Shown here: positions 15,870-23,695 of the stretch, piece after piece | Position numbering within the stretch: position 1 is the stretch's first letter | How the letters are laid out: each line of letters opens with the position of its first letter | Translations under genes and position numbers: made by a program | NCBI GenBank assembly: GCA_903952885.1 | Contig: CAJBHE010000069.1 | Coordinates: forward strand, 1 to 29,421 | Direction of reading: 5' to 3' | DNA length: 29,421 bases | Source of the DNA: an uncultured Burkholderiales bacterium | Lineage (GTDB): Bacteria; Pseudomonadota; Gammaproteobacteria; Burkholderiales; Burkholderiaceae_C | Notes under the pieces: generated by a model | The model's input: only the letters and a program-made list of their open reading frames with translations | Told to the model about the DNA's origin: nothing | Database searches by the model: none

Positions 15870-17999
15870 TCACGTCTTGGAACCATACAGCGCCATCAAG
15901 ACGGCTTGGGCACTGCGACTCTTAACAGGCTTTGGTGCTTGCGCCGCTGAGTTTGCACTGCGTCTTGGTTTTGTAGGCTGAACGCGCGTGTATTGGCCAT
16001 GTGCATCCATCGTCCAAGCATCTTCGTTGTCGTGCAAATAGCCTATCAAGCATTCATCCATCACGCGCTTGCGCAAGGCGGCATCTTCTACTGGCCATGC
16101 GAGCTCGACGCGTCGCAACATGTTGCGGTTCATCCAATCGGCGCTGGATAAGTACAAGGACTCGTCGTTCCCCGCGCGAAAATAAAACACGCGTGAATGC
16201 TCTAATAAACGTCCAATGATGGAGCGGACACGGATGTTGTCGGTTAGGCCCGGGCGCTGCGCAGGCAACATGCAGGCGCCGCGAATGATCAAATCAATTT
16301 GCACGCCGGCCTGACTGGCGTGAACCAAAGCTTCCATCAACTTTTCATCGGTGAGCGTGTTCATTTTCAAGATGATGCGACTGGCCACACCTTTGGATGC
16401 GGCAGATGCAGTTTTCTCAACCTTATCAATCAAGCTGCGTTGCAGATGGAAAGGTGCAATCATCAGCTTGTTCAAACGCGGAATCTTGCTTTGGTTGGCG
16501 AGCAAGCTGAACACGCTTTCCACGTCTTGGGTGATCTTGGGGTCGCTGGTGATATGACTTAAATCGGTATAGAGCTTGGCAGTGCGAGGGTTGTAGTTGC
16601 CCGTTGACAAATGCGCATAACGGCGAATGGTGCGGGCTTCACGGCGCGACACCAGCAGCATCTTGGCGTGGGTCTTGAGACCCACGACACCATAAACCAC
16701 CTGTGCACCAATATATTCGAGCTTCTCTGCCCAGTTGATGTTGGCTTCTTCGTCAAAGCGGGCTTTGAGCTCTACCACCACCGTCACCTCTTTGCCGCGC
16801 TGCACCGCTTCACGCAACAACTCCATCAACACAGAATCTGCACCTGTGCGGTAAATGGTTTGCTTGATGGCCAAGACGTTGGGGTCACGCACAGCTTCGC
16901 GCAAGAAAGCCAGCACCCCATCAAAACTTTCATAGGGTTGGTGGATCATCACGTCGCCCATTTGTAAGCGATCAAAAATGGAGCCATTCGTCACCAATTG
17001 TTCGGGGTAACTGGCGTTGTAGCGAGCGAACAGCCACTTGGGGTTGTCCACCAAATCAATCAGCTGGTTCAAGCGCACCAAGTTCACCGGGCCATGCACG
17101 CGGTAAAGGGCTGAGGGTGGCAATTCAAACTGCTCAAGCAAAAAGTCAGACAAGTGATCAGAGCAACCTGATGACACCTCTAAGCGGACAGCTTGTCCGT
17201 AATTGCGATGGACCAAACCTTGACGTAAGGCGGTACGCAAATTTTTCACGTCCTCCTCGTCCACTGACAAATCGGAATGACGCGTGACCCGGAATTGCGA
17301 AAATTCGCCCACCTCACGCCCCAGAAATAAATCTTTTAAGTGTGCGCGCACCACGCTGGAGATCGACACAAACAACTGGCGCTTACCTGCAAGTTTTTCT
17401 GGCAACTGAATCAAACGCGGCAAACTACGCGGCACTTTGACAATGGCAATTTCGTTGTCACGGCCAAACGCGTCTTTGCCTGACAAACGCACAATGAAGT
17501 TAAGCGACTTATTAGCCACTTGCGGAAACGGGTGTGCAGGGTCTAAGCCTACTGGCAGCAACAAGGGTCGCACTTCGCGCTCAAAAAATGACTTGACCCA
17601 TTGGTGCTGCGCCAAGGTGCGCTCGTTATAAGACAAAATGCGAACGCCCTCTTTGGCAAAGGCGGGCAGCAATACGTCGTTGTAAAGCGCGTATTGCTCA
17701 TCCACCAGCTCGTGGGCAACTTTGCTGAGCGAGTTTTGAGCCTCCATACCTGCTGCGTCAAGAGGGGCCAGTGGGCGATCCAAGCTGGCATAGAGCGCAG
17801 CACGCACTTCGAAAAACTCATCAAGGTTGGAAGATACGATACACAGGTAACGCAAGCGCTCCAATAAAGGTACCTCGGGACGCTTGGCCCAGTCCAGCAC
17901 ACGCTTGTTGAAAGCCAACAAGCTTTGGTCGCGATCTAGCCACTGCACCTTCACGCTCTTTATGGTCTGCGCTTCGGTCACCATTGTTCCACTTGTCAT
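15870..17999 (-). CDS. ppk: Polyphosphate kinase 1
   Basis: PPK1 polymerises the gamma-phosphate of ATP into polyphosphate, reversibly, usually at the inner membrane. The 709-residue product matches family length (about 690-740). The autophosphorylated histidine is H444 in GLKTHAKMLLVSRREA, and the second conserved histidine is H463 in RYAHLSTGNYNPRTAKLYTD, 19 residues apart as in the Escherichia coli enzyme (435 and 454). The N-terminal segment SLLAFNKRVLDWA and SSNLDEFFEVRA is also typical. A basic, Ala/Pro-rich C-terminal tail of about 35 residues (TKPRRSANSAAQAPKPVKSR) extends beyond the core. A CAGGTAG motif precedes ATG 17999; ATG 17984 is an alternative. A PhoB-like repeat lies about 45 bases upstream, and sixA follows. 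Confidence 0.96.
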   Translation of the reverse strand: MTSGTMVTEAQTIKSVKVQWLDRDQSLLAFNKRVLDWAKRPEVPLLERLRYLCIVSSNLDEFFEVRAALYASLDRPLAPLDAAGMEAQNSLSKVAHELVDEQYALYNDVLLPAFAKEGVRILSYNERTLAQHQWVKSFFEREVRPLLLPVGLDPAHPFPQVANKSLNFIVRLSGKDAFGRDNEIAIVKVPRSLPRLIQLPEKLAGKRQLFVSISSVVRAHLKDLFLGREVGEFSQFRVTRHSDLSVDEEDVKNLRTALRQGLVHRNYGQAVRLEVSSGCSDHLSDFLLEQFELPPSALYRVHGPVNLVRLNQLIDLVDNPKWLFARYNASYPEQLVTNGSIFDRLQMGDVMIHQPYESFDGVLAFLREAVRDPNVLAIKQTIYRTGADSVLMELLREAVQRGKEVTVVVELKARFDEEANINWAEKLEYIGAQVVYGVVGLKTHAKMLLVSRREARTIRRYAHLSTGNYNPRTAKLYTDLSHITSDPKITQDVESVFSLLANQSKIPRLNKLMIAPFHLQRSLIDKVEKTASAASKGVASRIILKMNTLTDEKLMEALVHASQAGVQIDLIIRGACMLPAQRPGLTDNIRVRSIIGRLLEHSRVFYFRAGNDESLYLSSADWMNRNMLRRVELAWPVEDAALRKRVMDECLIGYLHDNEDAWTMDAHGQYTRVQPTKPRRSANSAAQAPKPVKSRSAQAVLMALYGSKT

Positions 18000-18041
18000 T
18001 GCACTACCTGTCTATCTAGGGCATCGAGTGTCACAAATTTA

Positions 18042-18060
18042 ACTGACAAAACTGTGACAT
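18042..18060 (-). promoter_or_regulatory. Pho-box-like repeat upstream of ppk
   Basis: On the minus strand the sequence ATGTCACAGTTTTGTCAGT has two TGTCA units (plus-strand TGACA at 18055 and 18044) in 11-base phase, matching the PhoB site pattern in the direction of ppk. It lies 43-60 bases before the ppk start. A TAGATA hexamer on the minus strand at 18018-18013 is further away than in the best Pho promoters, so the promoter architecture is uncertain. Confidence 0.55.
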
Positions 18061-18123
18061 GAATGATGAAAAAACAGCAGCACCGCTCACGAAAAATCTG
18101 CAACGATGCTACTCATCACATGA

Positions 18124-18142
18124 CAGTCATTAAGATGTCACC
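18124..18142 (+). promoter_or_regulatory. Pho-box-like repeat abutting the MgtC/DUF4010 gene start
   Basis: CAGTCATTAAGATGTCACC matches the PhoB consensus in most positions, with TCA units in 11-base phase (AGTCAT then TGTCAC). It ends at the base before the ATG at 18143. That location does not fit activation of a promoter for this start codon, so it is either a repressive or accessory site, a chance match, or evidence for a different start. Confidence 0.3.
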
Positions 18143-19375
18143 ATGAATTCCAACACATCTTATATTGGACTGGTCACGGCGCTTAGCACTGGCTTGCTCA
18201 TTGGCACTGTCCGTGAAAGGTTACATAAACCCGGCCCTATGAAGGCAGGTGTGCGTACACATGCCATCGTGGCACTGCTAGGGGCTATCTCTTTTGGCTT
18301 GGGGTCAAATTTTTTCATCGCTGCTTTTCTTGTATCTGGCTTCTTGATTGCAGTGGGGTACTACCGCTCCGCGCAAGAAGACCCAGGCATGACAGGCGAA
18401 TTCACGTTACTGCTGAACATCGCTTTGTCTGGACTTTCCATGCATGACCCAACTCTTGCTGCGGGCATGGGTGTGGTGGCGGCTGGGTTGTTGTTTGTTA
18501 AAAAACCTTTGCGCCATTTCAGCCAAGAAATTTTGACCGAGCAAGAACTCAAAGACGCCTTGATGTTGTTTGCGGCGGCCTTGGTGGCCTTGCCACTTAT
18601 GCCCACTGAGCCTATAGATCCATGGAATGCACTCAAGCCCTATGTGATGTGGAAAATTGTGGTGCTCATCATGGGGGTTGGTATGTTAGGACATATCGCC
18701 ATGCGCACCTCTGGCGTGACCTGGGGCTTGCCTTTGGCAGGCTTCTTTTCGGGCTTCATTTCATCGACGGCGGCAGTGGCTGAGTTCGGGCGTAAAGCGC
18801 GAATCAAACCTGAACTTACATCCATTGCCACTGCAGCGGCCTTGCTAGCTACCCTGTCATCGCTGATGATTTTTGTGATGGTGCTCAGCGCCTTGGCCCC
18901 CGCACTGATGCTGTCATTGCTCATACCGATAGGTGCCATAGGACTCACCTTATTGCTGATGGCTACGCTTTTCATCCGAGGAGGAGTCAGCGCACATCCC
19001 TTCGAGCTTCCTGCCAATGAGGGTGCCTTTCAAATCTCTCATGCTTTGTTGATTGCCGCCGCCATCAGCGCTGTCAGTCTATGTTCGGCGTGGCTCAGAA
19101 CCTTGTTTGGCGACTCTGGTGCGTTGGCAACCACCATCGTGGTCGGATTGGTTGAACTGCATGCTGCCGCGGTTGGCATCGCGCAACTCAGTCCTGCACA
19201 CACAGAACCATCGACCTTGGCACGTTGGGGCGTGATTGGCGTTTTGGGGGCGAGCGTTTGCTCGAAACTTTTGCTGGCCTACTTCAGCGGCGGTAAAGTT
19301 TATGGAACCAAAATCACCATGGGTTTGGTCCTTTGTATGACAAGTGCAGTGACAGCCATGCTGGTCATAGGCTGA
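18143..19375 (+). CDS. MgtC/SapB-family membrane protein with DUF4010 domain
   Basis: A 410-residue, very hydrophobic inner-membrane protein with about ten or more predicted membrane segments. The N-terminal about 130 residues carry the MgtC/SapB pattern (ALSTGLLIGTVRERLHKPGP, GVRTHAIVALLGAISFGLG, then a hydrophobic hairpin). The rest fits DUF4010 (LGHIAMRTSGVTWGLPLAGFFSGFISSTAAVAEFGRKAR). Members are uncharacterised; MgtC itself is linked to Mg2+ limitation and, in Salmonella, to phosphate uptake control. The position beside ppk and the phosphonate locus suggests a part in phosphate or cation homeostasis, which is inference. The N-terminal motif starts within 10 residues of ATG 18143, supporting the start. 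Its end overlaps phnN by 11 bases, on opposite strands. Confidence 0.85.
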   Translation: MNSNTSYIGLVTALSTGLLIGTVRERLHKPGPMKAGVRTHAIVALLGAISFGLGSNFFIAAFLVSGFLIAVGYYRSAQEDPGMTGEFTLLLNIALSGLSMHDPTLAAGMGVVAAGLLFVKKPLRHFSQEILTEQELKDALMLFAAALVALPLMPTEPIDPWNALKPYVMWKIVVLIMGVGMLGHIAMRTSGVTWGLPLAGFFSGFISSTAAVAEFGRKARIKPELTSIATAAALLATLSSLMIFVMVLSALAPALMLSLLIPIGAIGLTLLLMATLFIRGGVSAHPFELPANEGAFQISHALLIAAAISAVSLCSAWLRTLFGDSGALATTIVVGLVELHAAAVGIAQLSPAHTEPSTLARWGVIGVLGASVCSKLLLAYFSGGKVYGTKITMGLVLCMTSAVTAMLVIG

Positions 19376-19943
19376 CAGGCCAAAACTCAAGCGCCCTGAG
19401 CTTAGCCACCAGCTGCCAACCTGCCTTGTCTAGAGTGTTGTCGTTGAGGATTTCAATGGAGGCACAACCCGAGGGAATCTCAAGTGAAAATGGCCGCAAC
19501 ATCCGCAACTCAATGGCATCCTCGGATTCACGACCTCTGGCCAACAAACGTTGTCGTAACACTGCGGGCGTTGCAGTGATATGCAAAACCGTCAGACCGG
19601 GATAGTTGTGCGCAGCCATCGGCAGGTAAGCCCGTGAGCCGTTTACCATCACACACCCCGACGAATCGTTCAAGCGCTCAAGCTGAGAGTGACGAATGCC
19701 GTATCGGTGCGTGTTGGCGTCCCAATGCATGGCGAAGGCAGCATCGGCCACAAACTGTTCAAAAGCAGCCGCATCGACCTGCTCATGGTTTTCTGCGCCA
19801 GGCTCTGCAGAGTTGGGGCGATCGATGGTGCGCCTTGCCCAATGCACAGGCGCTGATTCAGGCGTGTGTTCGCGCAACCACGACAACACGCTGTCTTTGC
19901 CAGCGCCAGACGGGCCGACCACATAAATGAGGCGGCGGTTCAT
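19365..19943 (-). CDS. phnN: Ribose 1,5-bisphosphokinase PhnN
   Basis: PhnN phosphorylates ribose 1,5-bisphosphate to 5-phosphoribosyl diphosphate (PRPP), the last step that returns the C-P lyase sugar product to metabolism. The 192-residue length is close to the Escherichia coli enzyme. It has a P-loop GPSGAGKDS at residues 10-18 and a guanylate-kinase-like fold, with RTIDRPNSAEPGAENHEQVD as the substrate-binding segment. The start overlaps the end of the upstream DUF1045 gene by 4 bases, so phnF, DUF1045 and phnN form one minus-strand unit. The 3' end overlaps the convergent MgtC-like gene. Confidence 0.93.
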   Translation of the reverse strand: MNRRLIYVVGPSGAGKDSVLSWLREHTPESAPVHWARRTIDRPNSAEPGAENHEQVDAAAFEQFVADAAFAMHWDANTHRYGIRHSQLERLNDSSGCVMVNGSRAYLPMAAHNYPGLTVLHITATPAVLRQRLLARGRESEDAIELRMLRPFSLEIPSGCASIEILNDNTLDKAGWQLVAKLRALEFWPVSL

Positions 19944-20662
19944 GAGCGCAACGCCACATGATCGAACAGCAAAAAGTCTGCACCTCGCTCAGGCTCGACA
20001 AACAAAGCCAACTGATCAAACCGGCAAACACCCAAGGGCGCAAAGTGCGCCTGCGCCGCTTCTTGCCAAGCTGTGCGCATGTCGTCACTCATGGCGTCTA
20101 GCTTGTGACTTAGCGAAAGATGAAACTCAAACTCGTCCAACACATACGGGTAGCCCCATGCCAACATCAATCGGTCTTGCTCAGGCGTGAGCGGCACTTG
20201 TCGACGACGCGCCAAATCGGGCTTGCTCAAAGGCTGTGCCAAGCGATGCAACTCTTTCACGCACGCTGCGGCTGTGCTGTTGATTTGCGACACGTCACCC
20301 TCAGGCCGCAAAGCCAAAAACCCGCCCTCCGTGCTGACCTGCAAGGCTGGTAAATCAAATGCATTCAAGCTCTGTGCCAAGGCTTGCATCGCAGACATCA
20401 CTGACTTTAAGTTTTCACCCGGCTTGATTTTGAAAGGCGCTTTCAACGTGGCGTGCCAGCCGTAACGTCGTGGCTCAGCGGTGAGCGTCCATTGCACTTG
20501 AGGCGAAATACCCGCCAAAGACGGCTGGGCCATAGGCTGCCCTGTGGCAGCACAACGCCCCAACCAAGCACTGCCCGCTTGCCACCATGCACTGTGGATG
20601 TTGGGCACAAAATACACCGCGCAACGATAAGGCGTGGCTAAATATTTTTCGTCAAGAATCAT
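19940..20662 (-). CDS. Phosphonate-operon DUF1045 protein, 2H-phosphoesterase-like
   Basis: A 240-residue protein of the DUF1045 family, recurrent in C-P lyase operons and annotated only as a phosphonate metabolism protein. Two HxT/S motifs typical of 2H phosphoesterases are visible: H70-A-T72 (YGWHATLKAPF) and H181-L-S183 (FEFHLSLSHKL). Enzymes of this fold act on cyclic or 2',3'-type phosphates. The C-P lyase route forms 5-phosphoribosyl 1,2-cyclic phosphate, normally opened by PhnP, and no phnP is visible here. Substitution for PhnP is my inference. The start overlaps the end of phnF by 11 bases, and the end overlaps phnN by 4 bases. No export signal is seen. Confidence 0.85.
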   Translation of the reverse strand: MILDEKYLATPYRCAVYFVPNIHSAWWQAGSAWLGRCAATGQPMAQPSLAGISPQVQWTLTAEPRRYGWHATLKAPFKIKPGENLKSVMSAMQALAQSLNAFDLPALQVSTEGGFLALRPEGDVSQINSTAAACVKELHRLAQPLSKPDLARRRQVPLTPEQDRLMLAWGYPYVLDEFEFHLSLSHKLDAMSDDMRTAWQEAAQAHFAPLGVCRFDQLALFVEPERGADFLLFDHVALRS

Positions 20663-21392
20663 GGTGCTTCACCGTCAAGGTCACGCGATCACCCGCAAAC
20701 CAAGCCTTAGAAAACTCAATCGGTACGCCCTCTGTGTCCACGTTCACACTGGTCACCAGCAAGGCAGGGCGGGACAGCGATTGCGCCAGCAGCTCGGCCA
20801 CCGCTTTCGTTGGTAGTCTGGCGCTGAAGCGGCTTTCTTGCCGCAAATAATCCGCCACGCCGTGCTGCGCGAAGGCCTCGGTGATCGAGCCCGTGTTTTG
20901 CACCACTTCCGCCAAATTGGCAAAACGTGGCACAGGGAAAAAACGCTCACTCACATGCAAAGGCTGGCCTGCGCCCTCGCCCAACACTTGCAAATACAAC
21001 AGCTGGCTGCCCGCAGGCACGCGCAAAGCCTGGGCCTCATCTGGCTCCGCCTCGACCTCAGCGGATTGCAGCACTTGAAGTGCGCCGCGCAAACCGGCAT
21101 GCGTCAAGCTGTGGCGATGTCGTGTGCGTTTGCCCAACACCAAATCCACCGCAAACGACTCCACAAACGTGCCGCGTCCTTGCGAGGCATACACCAAGCC
21201 ACGCTGCACCAAGCTGGCCAAGGAGCGACGAATGGTGTGGCGGTTTACCCCAAACTGCTGCGCCAAGCTGTGCTCGGACGGCAGACGCAGGCCAGGCGCA
21301 TACACACCCTGACCAATGGCCTCTGCCAACTCATTGGCAATGCGCGACCAAAAGGGGTCGGCGTCACGGGAGGAAGACAGCACATCCGTCAT
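20652..21392 (-). CDS. phnF: GntR/HutC-family regulator PhnF
   Basis: A 246-residue transcription regulator, usually a repressor of phn genes. Residues about 10-80 are a GntR winged-helix domain (LRLPSEHSLAQQFGVNRHTI, then RGLVYASQGRGTFVE), followed by a UTRA ligand-binding domain of HutC type (residues about 90-240, ending VNVDTEGVPIEFSKAWFAGD). The frame opens further upstream to 21560 but the domain begins shortly after ATG 21392, and the longer version would run through the operator and the phnG start, so 21392 is chosen. The gene diverges from phnG across a 74-base region with a HutC-type operator, so autoregulation is expected. The ligand is unknown. Confidence 0.9.
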   Translation of the reverse strand: MTDVLSSSRDADPFWSRIANELAEAIGQGVYAPGLRLPSEHSLAQQFGVNRHTIRRSLASLVQRGLVYASQGRGTFVESFAVDLVLGKRTRHRHSLTHAGLRGALQVLQSAEVEAEPDEAQALRVPAGSQLLYLQVLGEGAGQPLHVSERFFPVPRFANLAEVVQNTGSITEAFAQHGVADYLRQESRFSARLPTKAVAELLAQSLSRPALLVTSVNVDTEGVPIEFSKAWFAGDRVTLTVKHHDS

Positions 21393-21435
21393 GAAAGTTA
21401 CACATGCATTGCCTAAGCTTGCATCCTTGTATGAG

Positions 21436-21447
21436 TTGTATAGACAA
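21436..21447. promoter_or_regulatory. PhnF/HutC-type operator between phnF and phnG
   Basis: TTGTATAGACAA is a near-palindrome (TTGT and ACAA arms) whose core GTATAGAC fits the HutC-subfamily consensus GTMTAKAC and resembles the Mycobacterium PhnF operator (TGGTATAGACCA as I recall it). It lies 19 bases before the phnG start and 43 bases before the phnF start, so one site could control both directions. A second partial TTGTAT occurs at 21427-21432. Confidence 0.7.
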
Positions 21448-21466
21448 GTGATAGGGTGCCATAAAG

Positions 21467-21964
21467 ATGTTTCAGACGTTTGACAAAAGCTTGCCGCACG
21501 CTCGCCAGTCTTGGATGGCTTTATTGGCCAGAGCGCCGCAGCCATTGCTAAACGCTGCACTCGCTGAACACTCCCACATGCAGCCTCAATGGCTGCGACG
21601 CCCCGAAACGGGCTTGATGATGGTGCAAGGGCGCGTGGGAGGCACGGGCGAGCGCTTCAACCTCGGCGAAGTCACCGTCACCCGCTGCGCCCTGCGCCTC
21701 AACACGGTTGCCACTGATGGGCCCGTGGGTGTGTCATATGTTCTGGGTCGCAACCACCACCTAGCGCAACTTGCCGCAGTTGCCGATGCTTTGCTGCAAG
21801 ACCCCGCACAACACGCCGTCTTAGAAGCCAGCCTTCTCACACCTTTACGCGAACACATGCAAGCACAACAAGCCGCGCGTCACGCACGGGCTCAAACCAC
21901 CAAGGTGGACTTTCTCACCGTGGCTCGTGAAGCCAGTGGTGACGACGAAGGAGACGCGGTATGA
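21467..21964 (+). CDS. phnG: C-P lyase subunit PhnG
   Basis: PhnG is part of the PhnGHIJ core complex; with PhnH, PhnI and PhnL it forms alpha-D-ribose 1-methylphosphonate 5-triphosphate from ATP and phosphonate. The 165-residue product is slightly longer than the about 150 of Escherichia coli. Family features include RQSWMALLARAP, RRPETGLMMVQGRVGGTGERFNLGEVTVTRCALRL and GVSYVLGRNHHLAQLAAVADALLQ. An AGGG motif lies about 11 bases before the ATG. The gene begins the C-P lyase operon, shares ATGA with phnH, and its upstream region holds the PhnF operator. Confidence 0.93.
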   Translation: MFQTFDKSLPHARQSWMALLARAPQPLLNAALAEHSHMQPQWLRRPETGLMMVQGRVGGTGERFNLGEVTVTRCALRLNTVATDGPVGVSYVLGRNHHLAQLAAVADALLQDPAQHAVLEASLLTPLREHMQAQQAARHARAQTTKVDFLTVAREASGDDEGDAV

Positions 21965-22578
21965 AAGCACAAGACTTACAGCACATCGCCGCAGGCTTTA
22001 GCCATGAAGCATTTGGAAGCCAAGCCGTGTTCCGAATCACACTGGATGCACTGTCGCACCCTGGGCGTCCATTTCAAATGCCTACCGATTGCGCCTTGCC
22101 AAGGCATGGCCAACCCGCGGCTGCAGCGCTGATGCTAGGACTACTTGATGCCGACACCCGCTTGTGGCTGTCGCCTACTCTGGCTCAAACTGATACTGCG
22201 CCGTGGCTGCGCTTTCACACCGGCTGTCAGATCGTGACCGATGCCAACGAAGCACACTTTGTTTGGTTGGCCTTGGGGGACGAGATGCCTGCCCTGAACG
22301 GCCTGCGCTTAGGCAGCGAGGCCTATCCTGACCAATCAGCCACCTGCGTGATCGAAACCCTCGCGCTGCAGGCAGACCTGGCCGGTTGGACACTGCAAGG
22401 CCCGGGCATTCAAGACCAACGCCAGCTGCAAGTGACAGGCCTCGCACCTGATTTCACAGATCAATGGCAACACAACCACACCAGCTTTCCACGCGGTGTG
22501 GATGTATTTTTCACCACCCCCACGCAGGTGGTGGGCCTGCCGCGTACCACGCGCATCTTGAACACCCAGGAGGCCTGA
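21961..22578 (+). CDS. phnH: C-P lyase subunit PhnH
   Basis: PhnH is a core-complex subunit with a PLP-transferase-like fold but no cofactor. It dimerises and is needed for activation of the phosphonate to the nucleotide-derived intermediate. The 205-residue length is close to the usual 195-205. Family motifs are ALSHPGRPFQMP, ALMLGLLDADTRLWLSP, and the C-terminal PRGVDVFFTTPTQVVGLPRT. AAGGAGA lies about 9 bases before the ATG. The first codon overlaps the phnG stop as ATGA, and phnI starts one base after its stop, indicating tight co-translation. Confidence 0.94.
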   Translation: MKAQDLQHIAAGFSHEAFGSQAVFRITLDALSHPGRPFQMPTDCALPRHGQPAAAALMLGLLDADTRLWLSPTLAQTDTAPWLRFHTGCQIVTDANEAHFVWLALGDEMPALNGLRLGSEAYPDQSATCVIETLALQADLAGWTLQGPGIQDQRQLQVTGLAPDFTDQWQHNHTSFPRGVDVFFTTPTQVVGLPRTTRILNTQEA

Positions 22579-22579
22579 C

Positions 22580-23695
22580 ATGTACGTGGCCGTCAAAGGC
22601 GGTGAAACCGCCATTCTCAACAGCTACAAACTGCTCGCCGAGCAGCGCCGTGGCGACACAGCACAACCCGAACTCAGCGTCGAACAAATTCGCCAACAGC
22701 TCAAGCTGTCGGTCGACCGCGTCATGACCGAGGGCTCGGTGTACGACCCAGAACTCGCCGCACTCGCCATCAAACAAGCCAGCGGTGATTTGGTAGAAGC
22801 GATCTTTTTGTTGCGCGCCTACCGCGCCACCTTGCCGCGCTTGGGCAACACCTGCGCGCTGGATACCGCACGCATGCAACTCGACCGACGCATTTCCGCC
22901 ACCTTTAAAGACCTGCCCGGCGGTCAAGTGTTGGGACCGACGTATGACTATACGCAACGCCTGCTCGACTTCACACTGCTGGCCAATACACAAAGAGATG
23001 CGAAGGCTAATGACGTAACAACAGATGCAGCCAGTCACAGCCTTCAACCCGAGCCTGTGCCCCGCGTGATCGACCTGCTCAACCAAGAAGGTTTGATCGA
23101 AACCTTCCCCTGCCCCGCGAATGACCCCGACCCCATGGACCTGACACGGGAGCCCTTGCGCTTTCCCGCCGACCGCGCCACACGCTTACAAAACATCGCC
23201 CGCGGTGACGAAGGCTTTTTGCTGGCCATGGCCTATTCCACCCAGCGCGGCTATTCGCACACCCATCCCTTTGTGGGCGAGGTCCGCCTGGGCCAAGTGG
23301 CCGTCGAGATTGAACCCGAAGAGCTGGGCTTTGCCATCTCAATCGGCGACATCGAAATCACCGAATGCGAAATGGTCAACCAGTTTGGCGGCAGTAAAAC
23401 CGAGCCCCCCAAATTCACCCGTGGCTACGGCCTCGCCTTTGGCCACAGCGAACGCAAAGCCATGGCCATGAGCTTGGTCGACCGCGCTCTGCGTGCCGAC
23501 GAGTTGGGCGAAGCCATCGAGTCGCCCGCGCAAATGCAAGAGTTTGTGCTCTCGCACAGCGACAGCCTAGAGGCCTCGGGCTTTGTGCAACACTTGAAGC
23601 TGCCGCACTATGTGGATTTCCAGTCTGAGCTAGAGCTGGTGCGCAAAATACGCGATAGCCACCAAGGCAACGATGCCCCTGAGGAGCAAGCATGA
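22580..23695 (+). CDS. phnI: C-P lyase subunit PhnI
   Basis: PhnI is a core subunit with nucleosidase activity that replaces the base of ATP with the phosphonate, aided by PhnG, PhnH and PhnL. The 371-residue product matches the family (about 350-370). Typical segments are MYVAVKGGETAILNSYKLLA, DRVMTEGSVYDPELAALAIKQ, ATFKDLPGGQVLGPTYDYTQ, and near the end AFGHSERKAMAMSLVDRALR with GFVQHLKLPHYVDFQSELEL. AGGAGG about 7 bases before the ATG is a strong ribosome-binding site. It overlaps phnJ by ATGA. Confidence 0.96.
   Translation: MYVAVKGGETAILNSYKLLAEQRRGDTAQPELSVEQIRQQLKLSVDRVMTEGSVYDPELAALAIKQASGDLVEAIFLLRAYRATLPRLGNTCALDTARMQLDRRISATFKDLPGGQVLGPTYDYTQRLLDFTLLANTQRDAKANDVTTDAASHSLQPEPVPRVIDLLNQEGLIETFPCPANDPDPMDLTREPLRFPADRATRLQNIARGDEGFLLAMAYSTQRGYSHTHPFVGEVRLGQVAVEIEPEELGFAISIGDIEITECEMVNQFGGSKTEPPKFTRGYGLAFGHSERKAMAMSLVDRALRADELGEAIESPAQMQEFVLSHSDSLEASGFVQHLKLPHYVDFQSELELVRKIRDSHQGNDAPEEQA

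Noticed and set aside
15880..15990. Basic Ala/Pro tail of ppk as a possible frameshift or fusion
   Set aside because: The frame is continuous, PPK1 length remains in the family range, and variable basic C-termini are common; there is no sign of a damaged stop.
21393..21560. A 56-residue N-terminal extension of phnF
   Set aside because: It would run through the operator and into phnG on the other strand, and the GntR domain begins soon after ATG 21392.
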